This document shows, in pieces, positions 1 through 6,841 of a stretch of DNA of 12,091 nucleotides. The notes below the pieces were generated by a model. That model made no database searches. It worked only from the letters and a program-made list of their open reading frames with translations, and was not told the origin of the DNA. Source of the DNA: an uncultured Collinsella sp. (lineage in GTDB: Bacteria; Actinomycetota; Coriobacteriia; Coriobacteriales; Coriobacteriaceae); NCBI GenBank assembly GCA_900543605.1, contig UQSK01000052.1:1-12091 (forward strand), written 5' to 3'. Numbering within the stretch: position 1 is the stretch's first letter; each line of letters begins with the position of its first letter. The position numbers and the translations under genes are program-made.

Positions 1-5
1 CGAGC

Positions 6-30
6 CGGAGAGCACTTAATGTGCTCTCCG
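6..30. repeat. Perfect 10-bp hairpin at window start
   Basis: CGGAGAGCAC (6-15) and GTGCTCTCCG (21-30) form a perfect stem around a TTAAT loop. No T-run follows on the plus strand, so it is not a clear intrinsic terminator in that direction. The stretch between it and the tRNA-Ile promoter (31-94) is very G/C-rich and shows no gene. It may be the end structure of a transcription unit lying off the left edge. Confidence 0.5.
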
Positions 31-115
31 TGCGAGCAGGACTGCCCGAGCAGGCGACTTCGCATGCCGCCGGGCGGCCGGGGCCGACACCCCCAAAGAT
101 TTTCAAAAAAAGTTG

Positions 116-145
116 TTGACGCGCGCGTAACGACTCGTCTAATAT
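116..145 (+). promoter_or_regulatory. Promoter of tRNA-Ile
   Basis: A -35 element TTGACG (116-121) and a -10 element TAATAT (140-145) are separated by 18 bases, and the tRNA starts 14 bases after the -10. An A/T-rich tract immediately upstream (about 95-112, including a run of seven A) resembles an UP element, which is typical of strong stable-RNA promoters. The predicted leader is only about 7-8 bases. Confidence 0.75.
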
Positions 146-159
146 ATCCCTTGCGCGAT

Positions 160-236
160 GGACCTGTAGCTCAGTTGGTTAGAGCGTCCGGCTGATAACC
201 GGGAGGTCACAAGTTCGAATCTTGTCAGGTCCACCA
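160..236 (+). tRNA. tRNA-Ile (anticodon GAT)
   Basis: This gene folds as a standard cloverleaf. The acceptor strands GGACCTG (160-166) and CAGGTCC (226-232) pair fully, with discriminator A233 and an encoded CCA (234-236). The anticodon loop CTGATAA places GAT at 194-196, which reads AUC/AUU. The T arm is ACAAG-TTCGAAT-CTTGT. Its own promoter lies upstream and a terminator follows within 15 bases, so it is a single-gene unit rather than an rRNA spacer tRNA as far as this window shows. Confidence 0.97.
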
Positions 237-250
237 TCAAAACTGTGAAG

Positions 251-280
251 AGCCCTGGGGCGTTGCCTCGGGGCTTTTTT
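251..280 (+). terminator. Intrinsic terminator of tRNA-Ile
   Basis: An 11-bp stem with two G-U wobbles (AGCCCTGGGGC, 251-261, with GCCTCGGGGCT, 265-275) has a GTT loop and runs into a six-T tract at 275-280. It starts 15 bases after the CCA end of the tRNA. Confidence 0.88.
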
Positions 281-308
281 CTTGTCTGCGATAAATCTCA
301 TTTTGGTT

Positions 309-338
309 TTGTGTGCTGTGCGAAAGATTGGGTAGTAT
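309..338 (+). promoter_or_regulatory. Possible promoter of the BFN gene
   Basis: TTGTGT (309-314) and TAGTAT (333-338) are 18 bases apart, upstream of the nuclease gene and after the tRNA terminator. The -35 is a weak match to consensus, so this is a candidate only. Confidence 0.4.
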
Positions 339-395
339 AGCTATTCAATGCGGCGACCTTGCCGCGTGTTAACCGCTACGTACCGGAGGTGTTCC

Positions 396-896
396 ATGGT
401 TCGTGTCGACATAGAGACCATCGTCATGGCAGCCGGTCCCGTGCCATCGCTTATCGTGCTTCGCGAGCGCTGCAGCAAATCGGACTCGCCCGCACCGCTG
501 CGTTCCCTTTCCATTCAAACTGGTTCGTTTGAAGCCGCTGCCATCAGCCGCGGCATCGATAGCGGCCGCGCCGAGCGCCCGATTACCCATGACCTGTTGC
601 TCGATACTGTTGGCGCCCTGGGTGCCAAGCTCGAACGCATCGAAATCGTTCGCGCCGAGCCGCCCGTGTTTTACGCGACGGTTGTCGTGTTGGCCGATGG
701 CAACGAGCATAAGATCGATGCGCGTCCCAGTGATGCCATTGCCCTTGCCGTGCGCAGCAATGCCCCCATGTTTGTGGAGGACGACATCATGAATCGCCTG
801 GGCACCGTTTCTGCCCATGCCGAGGAAGTTGACGACGAGCGGGAGTTCGAGAAGTTCGACGAGTTCGTCCATACGCTCTCCCCCGATGACTTCTAA
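396..896 (+). CDS. Bifunctional nuclease (BFN / DUF151) family protein
   Basis: The 166-residue product matches the BFN domain family (DUF151), whose plant members are described as having both DNase and RNase activity; the role of bacterial members is poorly defined. The signature is DARPSDAIALAVR at residues 108-120, preceded by the typical HDLLLDTVGALGAKLERIEI segment (65-84) and the strand VFYATVVVL (91-99). The C-terminal tail, FEKFDEFVHTLSPDDF (about 151-166), is like that of other family members. I chose ATG 396 because GGAGG at 385-389 lies six bases upstream; an in-frame ATG at 348 has no such site and would add 16 atypical residues. The gene heads a cluster with the next two genes: its TAA stop directly abuts the next ATG. 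The function is inferred from family only. Confidence 0.85.
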   Translation: MVRVDIETIVMAAGPVPSLIVLRERCSKSDSPAPLRSLSIQTGSFEAAAISRGIDSGRAERPITHDLLLDTVGALGAKLERIEIVRAEPPVFYATVVVLADGNEHKIDARPSDAIALAVRSNAPMFVEDDIMNRLGTVSAHAEEVDDEREFEKFDEFVHTLSPDDF

Positions 897-1286
897 ATGT
901 GGGGCGGCCAGGCTGCGGAGCGTTCGCTGATGGCCGGCGGTATGTCGGCTGAGGCGGCGGCCATTGCGCGCGAGGCCCAGATGCGCTCGGAGGCTTCTGA
1001 GGCGGCTCGCATTGCCTATGTGACGCAGGCCCGCACGCTTCGCGAACGCCGCGGCTCGTTTATCAAGATGGTTGTCGTCTCCGCCCTTGTCGCGGCAATC
1101 TGCTCGCGCCTTCGTGGTACAGTTGGTGCGCTTGGGTTTTCGATCTCTACGGGCCTCGTGATCTGGGGTGTGGTCGATGCGGTCATGCTGACCAGTCAGA
1201 TCAAGGTGCTCGACAAGCGCGCGATGGATATGATGCGCACCCGCGACGCTGCCGCTAAGATCGCCGCCGAGGCACAAGAACTGTAA
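897..1286 (+). CDS. Small two-helix membrane protein of unknown function
   Basis: I do not recognise this family. The 129-residue product has an Ala/Glu/Arg-rich N-terminus likely to be helical (residues 17-55), two hydrophobic segments (about 57-73 and 75-98) separated by a short RLRG turn, and a charged C-terminal helix (100-129). This suggests a helical hairpin in the membrane with both ends on the same side. ATG 897 follows the BFN stop with no gap, which would allow translational coupling, but it lacks a good ribosome binding site. ATG 930 has GGAG at 917-920, nine bases upstream, and may be the true start (118 residues). It lies in an apparent transcription unit with its neighbours. Confidence 0.65.
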   Translation: MWGGQAAERSLMAGGMSAEAAAIAREAQMRSEASEAARIAYVTQARTLRERRGSFIKMVVVSALVAAICSRLRGTVGALGFSISTGLVIWGVVDAVMLTSQIKVLDKRAMDMMRTRDAAAKIAAEAQEL

Positions 1287-1316
1287 TGACGCCAGACTCG
1301 ATGGGAAGGTCTAAAG

Positions 1317-1766
1317 ATGGCACAGGATATGCAGGACGCCGGTAACGTCTCCGCCGAGCTCGACGCCATGGTGTGTGACCTGATTGGTGCGTTCTTGGAC
1401 GACCTTGCCGCCGGCGAGAATCCGGGCGTAGTTGTGGCGATTGAGGACGCTGCTTCCAACCGATATCTGGCGGCGCTCGACGAGGACGGCGAAGAGGCGT
1501 GCCTCGAGGCGGCCACCAACTTTATTTCCGAGCACAAGATGGGTCTTAAGGACGAGGGCCTGGGCCGTATCGCCCGCTATGCCATCGGCTACACCGGCTG
1601 CGTCGAGATTGACGGCGGCTATCACGATGCTCTGCTCGTGAGCTTCTTCGAAACCACGCTCGAGAGTGGTTTTTCGGCATATGTGCTGTATGAGGGCATG
1701 GGCGCCGGCGATGGTTTTATGTGGAGCGACCCTGAACCTGCAGGTGAGGAAACCCCTCTCATCTAA
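1317..1766 (+). CDS. Conserved-looking acidic hypothetical protein
   Basis: I do not recognise this 149-residue protein. It is strongly acidic, with no signal peptide and no membrane segment, so it should be cytosolic. Visible features are a helical N-terminus (residues 12-32), a hydrophobic strand VVVAIEDA (38-45), a Gly/Tyr-rich middle (about 82-103) and a strand LLVSFFETTLESGFSAYVLY (106-125). The alternation of strands and helices suggests a compact alpha/beta fold. The start at ATG 1317 is supported by GGGAAGG at 1303-1309, seven bases upstream. The gap to the previous gene is 30 bases, consistent with co-transcription. Codon use with G/C in third positions matches the neighbours, so it is likely real. 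Confidence 0.7.
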   Translation: MAQDMQDAGNVSAELDAMVCDLIGAFLDDLAAGENPGVVVAIEDAASNRYLAALDEDGEEACLEAATNFISEHKMGLKDEGLGRIARYAIGYTGCVEIDGGYHDALLVSFFETTLESGFSAYVLYEGMGAGDGFMWSDPEPAGEETPLI

Positions 1767-1883
1767 AATCGCTAAAATAAACGAGTTTTCGGTAAAAGGC
1801 TCAATATTCCCGCTGAGCGTTGCATCGCTGGGCGGGTCGCATACGCGTGCCGTTTGTATATGGATAGAAGATAGGGGAACTAC

Positions 1884-3722
<1,839 letters not shown>

Positions 3723-3749
3723 GCGCTGGGCTTTATAGCGTCTAACGAG

Positions 3750-3784
3750 AAAGGGCGTCGACCGCGATGGTCGGCGCCCTTTTT
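3750..3784 (+). terminator. Intrinsic terminator of typA
   Basis: A 14-bp stem with one G-U pair joins 3750-3763 (AAAGGGCGTCGACC) to 3769-3782 across a GCGAT loop, and ends in five T. On the minus strand the same hairpin is followed only by TTTC, so it may act weakly on the converging gene as well. Confidence 0.9.
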
Positions 3785-3812
3785 GGTGCAAGGGGATTGA
3801 GCTGGTCTGCAT

Positions 3813-3843
3813 CGCCACAAAGGTGCCTGGCCCCTTTGTGGCG
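3813..3843. repeat. REP-like palindrome between convergent genes
   Basis: CGCCACAAAGG (3813-3823) and CCTTTGTGGCG (3833-3843) are perfect 11-bp inverted arms around a nine-base loop TGCCTGGCC. The sequence style, GTGCCTGGCCCC between A/T-containing arms, resembles REP-like intergenic palindromes seen in many bacteria; assignment to that class is inference. It lies between the typA terminator and the stop codon of the minus-strand gene at 3852. Only one copy is in this window. Confidence 0.6.
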
Positions 3844-3851
3844 GTTGGCGG

Positions 3852-4997
3852 CTAAGCGGTGGGGAGTCCTGGCGTGTTAGCCGACTGCTGCGGTTTGAGG
3901 TGGGCGTTGCGCCAGATGATTTGGATGATGTAGCCGAGTGCAAAGACGAAGGCCACGCCGCTGATGAAGTCGCCTACGAGGGGAAGCCCCGTGAGGGCGC
4001 CGGCGATCACGCCGCCGATGGCTGCCATGGCGTAGCGGTTTTGGCTGTGTCCGACCATGCGGGCGATCGCACACCCCGCAAAGGCACTCGACACCAGCGC
4101 GATGCCAATAACACCGCACATGAGGGCTCCGGCAAGCGACAGACCAGCGATAGAGATAATTAGCAGCAGGACGGCGGGGACGATAGCAATCGTGCCCAGA
4201 AGACCGCTCACCCACAGGGGCATGGGGCGCTGGTGGAGCATACCGGCGGCGCTGGCAGTCGCACGCGGAAAGACGAGCTCGAGCAGCAGAGCGACAAAGC
4301 AGGTCGAGAGTGCCGCGGCGACGATACCGCCGATGACATCGTTAACGGTGGAAGTATCCTCGTTCTCGGTGCGGTCGATCTTGAGCGCGCCGACCTCGGC
4401 TCCCGCGGCGCGCTCGGGGTCCTCGGAGACGTGCGCGTTCACGGTGCCGGTGATGTGGGCGTTCTTGCCCAGGATGAGCTTGTCGGCCCAAACCTCGACA
4501 TCGCCCTCGACGGTGCCATCGATGGTCACCGTGTTGCCCGCAAGCGCTGCCGACTTGGTAGAGCCGCGCAGGGCAACCGTCTCGCCTATCGCGTAAAAAC
4601 AGTTGGCGGTGCTGTCGGAATTGAGCACAACGTGCTGACCGACGACCGTGACGCTGCCATCAACCGTGGTCTTGGCGATATCGATAGTGCGTGCCGCCAA
4701 GCGGACGGCGCCGCCCACCGTGCAGTCGCGGATAGAGAGGGTATCGCCCGCGGCGATGATATCGCGGTCAATGGACGCATCGTCCAAGTTGAGGGCCTGG
4801 CCGGCCCAGTACAAGTCACCCTCGACGCCAGACGGATCGACGTCATTGTCGGTCGCAAGTACGTTTCCTGCGGTGTCCGTGCCGGCGAACGACGCCGTGG
4901 GAAGTGCGGTGAGCGCGAGCGCGATGAGCGCGAATGCCATAAGCAGGCAGCGACGCATCTTGTGTGACGGCGCCGCCGCGGTTTGATTGAAAGTCAT
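3852..4997 (-). CDS. Exported bactofilin-like polymer-forming protein with C-terminal membrane domain
   Basis: The 381-residue product starts with a charged N-terminus and a hydrophobic core (residues 14-37) ending ASFA-GT, which fits a signal peptide cut near 38/39. Residues about 55-190 are short repeated strands (for example GDVEVWADKLIL and AHITGTVNAH) in the pattern of a bactofilin-type right-handed beta-helix. A polar linker (190-216) leads to roughly five hydrophobic segments between 218 and 364. Similar proteins with a polymer-forming domain plus a membrane region are annotated in many Gram-positive genomes without known function. The predicted arrangement places the beta-helix outside the membrane, unlike classical cytosolic bactofilins. 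Start ATG 4997 is supported by AAAAGGA (minus strand, 5010-5004) six bases upstream. It is 107 bases downstream of the channel-like gene on the same strand. Confidence 0.78.
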   Translation of the reverse strand: MTFNQTAAAPSHKMRRCLLMAFALIALALTALPTASFAGTDTAGNVLATDNDVDPSGVEGDLYWAGQALNLDDASIDRDIIAAGDTLSIRDCTVGGAVRLAARTIDIAKTTVDGSVTVVGQHVVLNSDSTANCFYAIGETVALRGSTKSAALAGNTVTIDGTVEGDVEVWADKLILGKNAHITGTVNAHVSEDPERAAGAEVGALKIDRTENEDTSTVNDVIGGIVAAALSTCFVALLLELVFPRATASAAGMLHQRPMPLWVSGLLGTIAIVPAVLLLIISIAGLSLAGALMCGVIGIALVSSAFAGCAIARMVGHSQNRYAMAAIGGVIAGALTGLPLVGDFISGVAFVFALGYIIQIIWRNAHLKPQQSANTPGLPTA

Positions 4998-5009
4998 GGT
5001 TGATCCTTT

Positions 5010-5036
5010 TGTTAGGAGTTCGGCATATACCTAACA
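5010..5036 (-). promoter_or_regulatory. Inverted repeat in the leader of the bactofilin-like gene
   Basis: TGTTAGG (5010-5016) and CCTAACA (5030-5036) are perfect 7-base arms separated by 13 bases, with a minus-strand TATATG between them that could be a -10 element. One arm touches the ribosome binding site of the gene starting at 4997. It could be an operator or an RNA hairpin that hides the binding site; neither is proven. Confidence 0.4.
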
Positions 5037-5047
5037 GGGTACCCAAC

Positions 5048-5101
5048 GCGCGGGCGCTCTAAAAGAACCTCTCGGTTGCATTTCGAAGGATGGGCCCGCG
5101 C
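5048..5101 (-). repeat. Long-range 8-bp inverted repeat between the two minus-strand genes
   Basis: GCGCGGGC (5048-5055) and GCCCGCGC (5094-5101) can pair across 38 bases. Inside lies a small AACC/GGTT hairpin which, on the minus strand, has a GAGA tetraloop followed by CTTTT. It begins just past the stop codon of the channel-like gene, so a weak terminator or 3'-end structure is possible. Confidence 0.35.
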
Positions 5102-5104
5102 CAC

Positions 5105-5794
5105 CTATTTTTTGCGGTGCAAAAAGCGTGCGATGTCTTCTTCGGTGGGGCTTTTGATGTCAAAGCGCAGCGAGAGCCAGCGCAGACCCATGGTCACGAC
5201 AACGCATACGACCAGCGCGGCGACATTGCTCATGATGCCGCTCATAACGAGACACACATAGCTTGTCGATCCGGCGATGGCGGCGATGGCATAAAAGTTA
5301 GTACGTTGGAAAATGCCTGGAATCACGCCCATAAAGCCGTCGCGCAGCATGCCGCCGCCTACCGCGGTAAAAAAGCCCATCATGATGCACGCCGCCGGCG
5401 CAAAGCCGTAGACCAGCGCCTTGTCTGCTCCAGTGGCGGCGTAGATGCCGACCGAGATGATGTCGAGCAGGGGAATGAGCTTTTCGGGCTTGTCGACGAT
5501 TGCCGGGAAGATGTAGATGATGGCCGCGGTGGCGATGGAGAGCGGGAGCGCCATCGGTTGGTTGAGGATGTAGACGTTGCCCACCTGCAGCGTCATATCG
5601 CGCAAAAGACCGCCGCCCAGTCCACAGACCACGGCGAGCGCGACGGCGCCCACCAGGTCGAGTTTGTGCTCGCGTGCGACCAACACGCCCGAGATCGATG
5701 CCGCGACGACGGCGAACATCTCGAGCCAAAACGGGATGGCAACCATGGCATCCGAGGCGTGTGCGGTAACGATCATAGCGGCGGCAACGGGCAA
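5105..5794 (-). CDS. UPF0126 / TRIC-type membrane channel family protein
   Basis: The 229-residue protein has about seven hydrophobic helices and two copies of the family signature GxGGGxxRD: G58-D66 (GLGGGLLRD) and VGGGMLRD at 145-152. This internal duplication is the hallmark of UPF0126 (also called glycine transporter or TRIC-like; YadS/YicG in E. coli), whose prokaryotic relatives form cation channels in structural work; the true substrate here is unknown. I use a TTG start at 5794 because AAAGGA lies seven bases upstream (complement of 5802-5807); the next candidate, ATG at 5776, is too far from it. Length and topology are normal. The promoter probably lies in 5795-5860, where the minus strand has TACTAT (complement of 5836-5841) without a clear -35. 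Confidence 0.87.
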   Translation of the reverse strand: MPVAAAMIVTAHASDAMVAIPFWLEMFAVVAASISGVLVAREHKLDLVGAVALAVVCGLGGGLLRDMTLQVGNVYILNQPMALPLSIATAAIIYIFPAIVDKPEKLIPLLDIISVGIYAATGADKALVYGFAPAACIMMGFFTAVGGGMLRDGFMGVIPGIFQRTNFYAIAAIAGSTSYVCLVMSGIMSNVAALVVCVVVTMGLRWLSLRFDIKSPTEEDIARFLHRKK

Positions 5795-5841
5795 GATGGG
5801 GTCCTTTGAGTTACGGGTTTAGACAATGCCCGTACATAGTA

Positions 5842-5960
5842 CATGTTCGGCGCCGATTGCGACCCTATTGCTCGGCAAACGGTCGGGACTGGGTACGGTC
5901 ATAGGTTCCATGTTTGGGGATCCGGGTTGATGCTGAACGCGATGGGGGCGTGGTCGAATA
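5842..5960. other. Non-coding gap between channel gene promoter and hairpin block
   Basis: I see no gene, tRNA or obvious repeat here. The short open frame that crosses it on the plus strand (5843-6031) runs into the hairpin block and has no ribosome binding site. Confidence 0.4.
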
Positions 5961-5972
5961 GGAGGGATGTCC

Positions 5973-5997
5973 AAATTTTGAGCTCCGCTCAAAATTT
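5973..5997. repeat. Perfect 11-bp hairpin 1 of 3
   Basis: AAATTTTGAGC (5973-5983) and GCTCAAAATTT (5987-5997) are perfectly complementary around a three-base TCC loop. It is the first of three perfect hairpins in 81 bases. Neither strand has a separate T-run after it, although the A/T half of each arm could serve partly as one. Confidence 0.75.
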
Positions 5998-6000
5998 ATC

Positions 6001-6020
6001 CGGTCGGCTTGCGCCGACCG
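6001..6020. repeat. Perfect 8-bp hairpin 2 of 3
   Basis: CGGTCGGC (6001-6008) and GCCGACCG (6013-6020) pair around a TTGC loop, only three bases after the first hairpin. It has no T-run. Confidence 0.75.
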
Positions 6021-6029
6021 CGCTGCGCT

Positions 6030-6057
6030 AAAAACGCGCCACTGGCGCGTTTTCTTT
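6030..6057. terminator. Perfect hairpin 3 of 3, bidirectional terminator-like
   Basis: AAAACGCGCC (6031-6040) and GGCGCGTTTT (6044-6053) form a perfect 10-bp stem with an ACT loop. On the plus strand it ends in TTTTCTTT; on the minus strand it ends in five T. It therefore looks like an intrinsic terminator usable from either side. No obvious gene feeds it from the plus strand. Confidence 0.65.
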
Positions 6058-6074
6058 ACGCTTTGCGCCCTGGC

Positions 6075-6099
6075 GGGTTCGAATCCCTCCTCCTCCGCC
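6075..6099 (+). pseudogene. Fragment of tRNA-Ser 3' end (T arm and acceptor), inverted relative to the intact gene
   Basis: These 25 bases are identical to the 3' end of the tRNA-Ser(CGA) gene (complement of 6164-6188): T loop TTCGAAT (6078-6084), T-stem half CCCTC (6085-6089), acceptor half CTCCTCC (6090-6096), discriminator G and CC. The copy breaks at the last base (G instead of A of CCA) and just upstream, where the T-stem reads GCGGG instead of GAGGG. It points toward the intact gene, so the two copies make an inverted repeat 64 bases apart. tRNA 3' ends are common integrase attachment sequences, so a relic att site or a small local inverted duplication are both possible. Confidence 0.7.
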
Positions 6100-6125
6100 G
6101 TATTTGCTTGTAAGGGACTTAAAAG

Positions 6126-6151
6126 AAAAAAGCCCCCGATCTGGGAGCTTT
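6126..6151 (-). terminator. Intrinsic terminator of tRNA-Ser(CGA)
   Basis: Read on the minus strand, AAAGCTCCC (6151-6143) pairs with GGGGGCTTT (6137-6129) with one wobble around a five-base loop, then runs into six T (6131-6126). It starts 12 bases past the tRNA CCA. Confidence 0.85.
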
Positions 6152-6162
6152 CTCAACCAAAA

Positions 6163-6253
6163 TGGCGGAGGAGGAGGGATTCGAACCCTCGTGACCTTAT
6201 ACAGGCCAAACGGTTTTCGAGACCGCCGCATTCAACCACTCTGCCACCCCTCC
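6163..6253 (-). tRNA. tRNA-Ser (anticodon CGA)
   Basis: The minus strand starts GGAGGGG and ends CTCCTCC-G-CCA, giving a 7-bp acceptor with one wobble, the discriminator G expected for serine and an encoded CCA. The anticodon loop CTCGAAA gives CGA. The long variable arm (TGGCCT-GTAT-AGGTCA type) and the total of 91 bases are characteristic of class II tRNA-Ser. It lies downstream of tRNA-Ser(GGA) on the same strand, with a terminator hairpin between them and no clear promoter of its own. Confidence 0.96.
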
Positions 6254-6262
6254 GCGTGGGGT

Positions 6263-6293
6263 AAAAACAAAGCAGGCTCGAAGGCCTGCTTTG
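6263..6293 (-). terminator. Terminator-like hairpin between the two tRNA-Ser genes
   Basis: On the minus strand CAAAGCAGGC (6293-6284) pairs perfectly with GCCTGCTTTG (6277-6268) around a six-base loop, followed by five T (6267-6263). It lies eight bases after the CCA of tRNA-Ser(GGA) and ends nine bases before the next tRNA-Ser. Confidence 0.85.
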
Positions 6294-6301
6294 GAATTAA
6301 C

Positions 6302-6392
6302 TGGCGGAGAGTCAGGGATTTGAACCCTGGAGACGCTTTTGACGCCTACACGATTTCCAATCGTGCTCCTTCGGCCACTCGGACAACTCTCC
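6302..6392 (-). tRNA. tRNA-Ser (anticodon GGA)
   Basis: The minus strand begins GGAGAGT and ends ACTCTCC-G-CCA, a perfect acceptor with the serine discriminator G and encoded CCA. The anticodon loop TTGGAAA gives GGA. A long variable arm (GGCGTC-AAAA-GCGTCT type) and 91 bases mark a class II tRNA. Its promoter lies immediately upstream on the minus strand. Confidence 0.96.
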
Positions 6393-6408
6393 GTTAAATG
6401 CGAAAGTC

Positions 6409-6436
6409 AGTATACACGAGGAATCGCAAAGTGCAA
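6409..6436 (-). promoter_or_regulatory. Promoter of tRNA-Ser(GGA)
   Basis: On the minus strand TTGCAC (6436-6431) and TATACT (6414-6409) are 16 bases apart, and the tRNA begins 16 bases after the -10. An A/T-rich stretch with runs of A and T lies upstream at about 6440-6465. Confidence 0.7.
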
Positions 6437-6796
6437 ACAGAAAAGTTGGCATTTTTTAAAACGCTTTGCCGCGCTTGGCGTTGCAGTGGGGTTTGAGGTG
6501 CCAAAAAACGGCTTCCGACCAGCGTGGTTGATCAACTCAATTGTTCAAAAGGGGTATTCATAAGCGACTTGGCGATGAATTTAAAAATCTTTGGATGGTG
6601 CTGTGGACCACTGGTATGCATTTCGCGACCACAGCCTTGTACCCGTTGACCTGCGGCTTAGCTCAGCTTGTCCCCACGGCACCGTATCTTGTCCACAGAT
6701 CCGTCAAGCTCTTGGTCGGCATTTGGTTGGAATGTGCATGAAACGTCGTGCGAGTATGGGCATATGTGGAGGTCATGAGGTTGTAGCTGCATATTC
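6437..6796. other. Gene-free intergenic region between divergent tRNA-Ser and rpsF units
   Basis: I find no credible protein gene: the short open frames across it lack ribosome binding sites and conserved patterns. It contains a perfect palindrome GTTGATCAAC (6527-6536), a spaced inverted repeat GCTGTGG / CCACAGC (6600-6606 and 6629-6635) and three DnaA-box-like 9-mers listed separately. The region is less G/C-rich than the flanking genes. Confidence 0.5.
6602..6697. promoter_or_regulatory. Cluster of DnaA-box-like sequences
   Basis: TTGTCCACA (6689-6697) is an exact match to the actinobacterial DnaA box. TTGTCCCCA (6668-6676) differs by one base and is in the same orientation, 21 bases (two helical turns) earlier. 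TGTGGACCA (6602-6610) is a one-mismatch box in the opposite orientation. They lie about 100-220 bases upstream of the rpsF promoter, an operon that carries ssb, with dnaB just beyond. DnaA-controlled expression or a DnaA-titration site is possible; the region lacks the dnaA-dnaN neighbours expected of a typical oriC. Confidence 0.4.
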
Positions 6797-6825
6797 TTGC
6801 AGCCTAGGAGGTTGAAAGATATTAT
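6797..6825 (+). promoter_or_regulatory. Promoter of the rpsF-ssb-rpsR-rplI operon
   Basis: TTGCAG (6797-6802) and TATTAT (6820-6825) are separated by exactly 17 bases. A leader of about 65 bases would follow before the rpsF start. Confidence 0.72.
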
Positions 6826-6841
6826 TACCAAGTCTTTTCCT

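Noticed and set aside
5843..6031. A 62-codon plus-strand frame
   Set aside because: It has no ribosome binding site and its second half consists of the perfect hairpins.
6028..6397. Short proteins with GGGGGIRT, IPPPPPF or RVRDLNPGD motifs
   Set aside because: These are known phantom translations of tRNA-Ser genes; both tRNAs fold fully here.
6527..6697. A replication origin
   Set aside because: Three DnaA-box-like sites are too few, there is no clear A/T-rich unwinding block beside them, and dnaA and dnaN are not adjacent.
6541..6815. Short plus-strand frames upstream of rpsF
   Set aside because: There is no suitable ribosome binding site, no recognisable pattern, and the frames run into the rpsF promoter.
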